From NCBI GenBank assembly GCA_001970955.1, contig MPUH01000587.1, forward strand, positions 1 to 44,423: 44,423 nt of DNA, given 5' to 3'. Positions 41,045 to 44,423 of this stretch are shown here, in pieces. The position numbers were made by a program, and so were the translations under genes. The number at the start of each line of letters is the position of its first letter. The stretch's first letter is position 1. Source of the DNA: Stentor coeruleus (Eukaryota > Ciliophora > Heterotrichea > Heterotrichida > Stentoridae). The notes below the pieces were generated by a model, which ran no database searches, was not told the origin of the DNA, and saw nothing but the letters and a program-made list of their open reading frames with translations.

Positions 41045-41809
41045 TAAGATTTTAGCATTCATAAATATTACTAAAGAAAGAATTTGATATTTGGAGCATA
41101 ATATGTATACGAAATATAAAGCAAACTAGCATAGGATTGTCTATTATTACAAAAATAAATAAACTGTAAAATCTGAGAAACACAATTTTTTCCAGCAAGA
41201 TATCCATATCCTTTTCCTATACAAAGATAAAAAAAATAAAGCTTGCTTATAATTATTTCAATTGAGTTATAATGAGATATTAATGAAAGAAGTTAAGTAA
41301 CTGAAAATAAAATCCTCTAAATGCTGAAAGAATATAATAAGAAATATGGGTAATGCTAATTTATTAATCATTACCTAGTTAAAATAAGTTAAATCATAGC
41401 TAAGCTCAAGCAATAGTGAAAAGTTTTATTCATTTACTTACTAATGTTACAATTTTAAATTTATACGTTGCGTATTTTAAATTATAGAGAGGAGCCGAAG
41501 GAAAATGACTATCTTGATTGCGGATTGCATTTAGAAACACTTTTAGGATATAATTCAATTGAATTTAAAAAAAATTGAAGTGTAGATAAAAATTGAAAAG
41601 AATATAAATCAATAACGAAAATTTCAAGAGATGCTATACTCCAAGACATTAGCATATACCAAAGTTACACATATAAAATTGCACATGTTAAAATTATATA
41701 GTATCCAAATTTTATAACTAAAATTGTAATATAAAGGTTAAAAGCTACAAATTAGCTATAAAAATTTCACCATATTAGTTATTTAAAGTATCCTTTCTTA
41801 TTTCAAATT
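41045..41809. other. Relic-rich non-coding stretch
   Basis: AT-rich. One coding-looking fragment near 41465-41567 (NYREEPKENDYLDCGLHLET) ends in TGA and has no ATG. No identity assigned. Confidence 0.4.
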
Positions 41810-42693
41810 ATGAGGCACTTAGAACTGGCAAAATTTTTATCAAATAAAGAACAAGCAATTGTTTTTGGCAAATATCTCGGAATCTTGCTAAATAAACCAT
41901 TATGCTTTAACTGTAACGGAGAAACAAAATATAACAAAGAAAAACAAGCATATAAATGAAGAAAAAAAGGATGTCAAAGATCCTATTCTGTTTTTGCGAG
42001 AACATTATTTTCAAGTTTGAAAATTCTATTTGAAACTCATGTGTTACTGCTATATGAGTGGCCAGTAGAGACTTAACCTAAGTGTGCTGCAAGAGAATAT
42101 AATGTGGATTCTTCTTCTGTACTTAACTTTTCAAAAAATATAGAAACTTGGTGTTATTCCATTATTTCAAGATTGCTGACCAAAGAATTGGAGGGCCTAA
42201 TAGAATAGTTGAGCTGTATGAATGTCTTTTGGTAAGGAGAAAGTATAATAAAGGAAGGCTATTATCAAATCAGGTTTGGATATTTGGTGGTGTCACTCGA
42301 GGTTTTAATAAAGAATGCTTCATCGAAATAGTAAAGGATAAAAAAGAAGAGACTCTTGTTAATATCCTACGTTGTAGACTTCGCCCAGGGACTCATGTGT
42401 GTATAGATGGGTGGAAATCCTATAGAAATTTATCAAAAAGATTGGCAGACCTAGATATAAGCCATACTACAGTTAATCACTCACTCGAATTTGTTGACTC
42501 AGAAAACTGTGACACTCATACACAGTCAATTAAAGCTTTTTGGTCAAGATTTAAACGATTATTACGTAGAAAAGCAGGAATTCGAATTGAAAAAGGCTTT
42601 CTTCAGCATCACAGTGAAATGCAGTTTTGTTTAAGATATGAGACGAACACTTTTAACAAGATGTTTGAGGTTATCACCTCATATGAGTTCTAA
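41810..42693 (+). pseudogene. Merlin/IS1595-type (ISXO2-like) DDE transposase relic
   Basis: ATG at 41810 opens a zinc-ribbon-like part (CFNCNGETKYNKEKQAYK, RKKGCQRSYSVFARTLF), interrupted by TGA at 41957, where the family has a Trp, and TAA at 42074. A frameshift lies between about 42150 and 42190. The rest, to TAA at 42691, is an open DDE core: IGGPNRIVELYECLLVRRKY, VCIDGWKSYRNL and DTHTQSIKAFWSRFKRLL. The family pattern EIDE has Tyr instead of the first catalytic Asp (codon 42217), and IE-x-x-W has Lys instead of the catalytic Glu (codon 42532); the middle Asp (codon 42406) is kept. It is therefore inactive, an old copy of a Merlin-class DNA transposon. No convincing terminal repeats seen. 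Confidence 0.75.
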
Positions 42694-42988
42694 ATAGGCT
42701 ATAAAAATAGATTGATTTAAATATAGTTAATTTAAATCATATATAATGATTTTATTGGTTTTACAGCATAGGTATCTAAGGTAGTTAATTTGCGCCTTTT
42801 AGCCAATATAAAATATAAAAATACAGAAATTGCACACACTAAAAATTGTAGATTATTAATTAGACATGCTTAATTAAACTTGATAAAATTATTAAAATAT
42901 TGTGGAATTCCTTTATTATATATCTTATAGAGATGAATTCGGATAAATGTATATTGCTTAACTGCATATTTTTTTTTATATAAGTATC
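42694..42988. other. Non-coding stretch between two transposon relics
   Basis: AT-rich. aaattgcaca at 42827 repeats in direct orientation a 10-mer at 41676 upstream of the Merlin relic, probably by chance. Confidence 0.4.
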
Positions 42989-43478
42989 ATGAAAGCCAAT
43001 AAGAAAAGTCTATCACTCTTCAGCTCAAAAAAAGGAAATCATTAAAGATATTGTAAAAGGTATGAAAGTTATTGAAATTCAACAAAAATACAATATTTCA
43101 CAGTCACAAGTATCACAGATAAACTCTAAAAAAAATAAGCTTGTACAAGACTTTTTGTTATCCAATAATCCAAATAGAAAACAAAATAGGGTAGGACAAA
43201 ATTTAGATATTGAAAAATATCTTATAAAATGGTTCACTTCTGCAAGAACTATGAATGAACCTATAAATAACAATATTCTTATTATCCAAGCGGAAAAAAT
43301 TGCTAAAGAATTTTGTCTCGAGAATTATATAGCAACAGATGGATGACTGCAGCGTTGGAGAGCACGACATAACATTGTTTTTAAAACAATTTATGGGACT
43401 GAAGAAGAAATTGATATTTTTGAAAAAGCTGAAGTTCCAATTATTTTCGAGACAAAGGTAAGTATCTTGATTACATAA
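42989..43478 (+). pseudogene. pogo/CENP-B-type transposase DNA-binding part, truncated relic
   Basis: ATG at 42989 starts MKANKKSLSLFSSKK; losing one base in the A7 run at 43027 joins it to EIIKDIVKGMKVIEIQQKYN, a psq-type helix-turn-helix. A second DNA-binding domain (CENP-B/Tc5 type) follows: EKIAKEFCLENYIATDG, then TGA at 43344 where the family has Trp, then LQRWRARHNIVFKTIYG. The frame ends at TAA 43476. No DDE nuclease domain follows, so the copy is truncated as well as broken. Confidence 0.65.
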
Positions 43479-44423
43479 ATTATAATCAAAATATAGTTAC
43501 AGAAGAAGAAAAAGATGTATCAGGGTGAGTGAAAGTCAAGTTTCATCTTGACTTATAATATCTATAATCTAGTTTTTTCTTTAATTAGTGGTTTGTATGG
43601 GTCATTTTATTTTCAAATCTGGCCATGAGTTGCTGATTCTGCATTTTTGTCTTTGAGGTATGCTATTAGATTGCCTCCTCTGTCTCTCCATGCCATAATT
43701 TGAATTTAAAAAAGCCAGAAAAAAAACATTTTGAATTCTTCTTTCATAACATTTAGAACTTTCTTATCTGAGTAAGATTCATAGCTTATATTTCTAAGGC
43801 AGTCTTATATACATATTTCAACTTTGTTAGGTGTTATTCTTTGAATTTGTTCATTTCACATATACTGAAGCCTGAGTTCCTTGGGACTGTCTTGCTGCTT
43901 TTCCAGGAATGATTGAAGATTTTTTTTTTTTGAATGTCCTCGTTGACTCCATTATTACTTCGAGGCAAATTTGGAATCCTGTAGTTGCCATCTTATAAAA
44001 TGCTTAACTTATTTAAACCCTTGTTTTTCCATAAATTGCAAATAGTTCTATTCTTATCTGATGAATCTGAATCTATCATTTAGTTTTTATTTGATGCATG
44101 CTAGCAGATTTTTTTTTTTTTATAGAACTTTATAAGTGATTGCATTTATATCATCGCTCCTAGACTCTAAACAGAACTTCCAGTTGCCAAGATTCATTAA
44201 AATTGTAATCGTCATTCTAGACGGTGAATCTGCAATTCTTGAGCAGCCTACAGCAAGCCCTTATAATTCAGTAATAAATTTGAACCTCAGTTTCACAAAT
44301 GAGATTTAAAGTTAAAGTTCTGAGTGATAAAACACTTCAATTCCCTTGTGGTATTTGAATTTATTGTGAAAATGGTGAAGGTAAAGTGAAATAGGGTGTT
44401 AGATTAATCAGCTTATATCAAAT
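43479..44423. other. Degenerate region at the window edge
   Basis: No intact gene. On the minus strand short coding-looking pieces appear (for example MAWRDRGGNLIAYLKDKNAE, ending at TGA 43615), separated by stops and T-runs of 11-13. They are probably another decayed mobile element, not classified. Confidence 0.4.

Noticed and set aside
42062..42085. An 18-nt GT...AG segment that would remove the TAA in the Merlin relic
   Set aside because: 18 nt is outside the observed intron sizes, and the other breaks in the gene would remain.
41676..42836. Direct repeat aaattgcaca flanking the Merlin relic as element ends
   Set aside because: Only 10 bp, not inverted as DDE transposon ends should be, and plausible by chance in AT-rich DNA.
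1..44423. A UGA=Trp code as in Blepharisma
   Set aside because: Frames of over 1000 codons contain many TGG Trp and no internal TGA, and two host genes end with TGA at natural domain ends.
1..44423. tRNA, rRNA, snRNA or CRISPR
   Set aside because: No cloverleaf consensus such as GGTTCGA in context, no conserved rRNA blocks and no spaced repeats were seen by eye. A covariance-model scan was not possible.

Overview
The window looks like macronuclear DNA from a heterotrich ciliate close to Stentor. It is very AT-rich. Genes are compact, mostly intron-free and lie on both strands. The introns that can be found are only 15 or 16 nt long: seven in five genes, all GTA...TAG with an A six bases from the 3' end. 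The code looks standard. TAA, TAG and TGA all end genes (TGA ends the BTB and XRCC1-like genes), and long ORFs of over 1000 codons use only TGG for Trp. This argues against a Blepharisma-type UGA=Trp code. Ciliary genes (SPEF2, a TMEM216/TMEM17-family transition-zone protein) fit a ciliate. The species is inferred, not proven.

Layout, left to right. (1) 0.5-9.7 kb: a B-box/LOTUS protein; a BTB-BACK-discoidin gene and an LRR/coiled-coil gene almost touching on the minus strand; a TMEM216-like gene recovered across two micro-introns; a kelch/Cys-rich/membrane receptor-like gene whose last 161 residues sit behind two micro-introns. (2) 10.8-18.5 kb: a RING/B-box/coiled-coil protein fused to protein-L-isoaspartate methyltransferase; a DOMON-cytochrome b561-cytochrome b5-FAD/NAD reductase in one chain; a histidine phosphatase; a broken coiled-coil gene; an XRCC1-like gene interrupted by an N. 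(3) 19.3-27.8 kb: small basic, EF-hand and coiled-coil proteins, Beclin/Atg6, a long disordered protein, and a tiny MGCC protein. (4) 28.4-40.1 kb: a WD40-TRP-type channel fusion, a 2.3-kb gene-poor stretch with an assembly gap, an SCP/FCP1-type phosphatase, APC10, and SPEF2. (5) 40.1-44.4 kb: relics only, namely a frameshifted coiled-coil gene, a Merlin/IS1595-type transposase and a pogo/CENP-B-type DNA-binding domain.

There is no operon logic. Several unlinked genes share themes: ubiquitin ligation (RING-PCMT, BTB, APC10), cilia (SPEF2, TMEM216-like), and autophagy or repair (Beclin, XRCC1-like, PCMT). The most novel items are multidomain fusions: E3 ligase plus isoaspartyl methyltransferase, WD40 plus TRP channel, the four-module redox chain, and B-box plus possible NYN plus LOTUS. 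No tRNA, rRNA or CRISPR was recognised.
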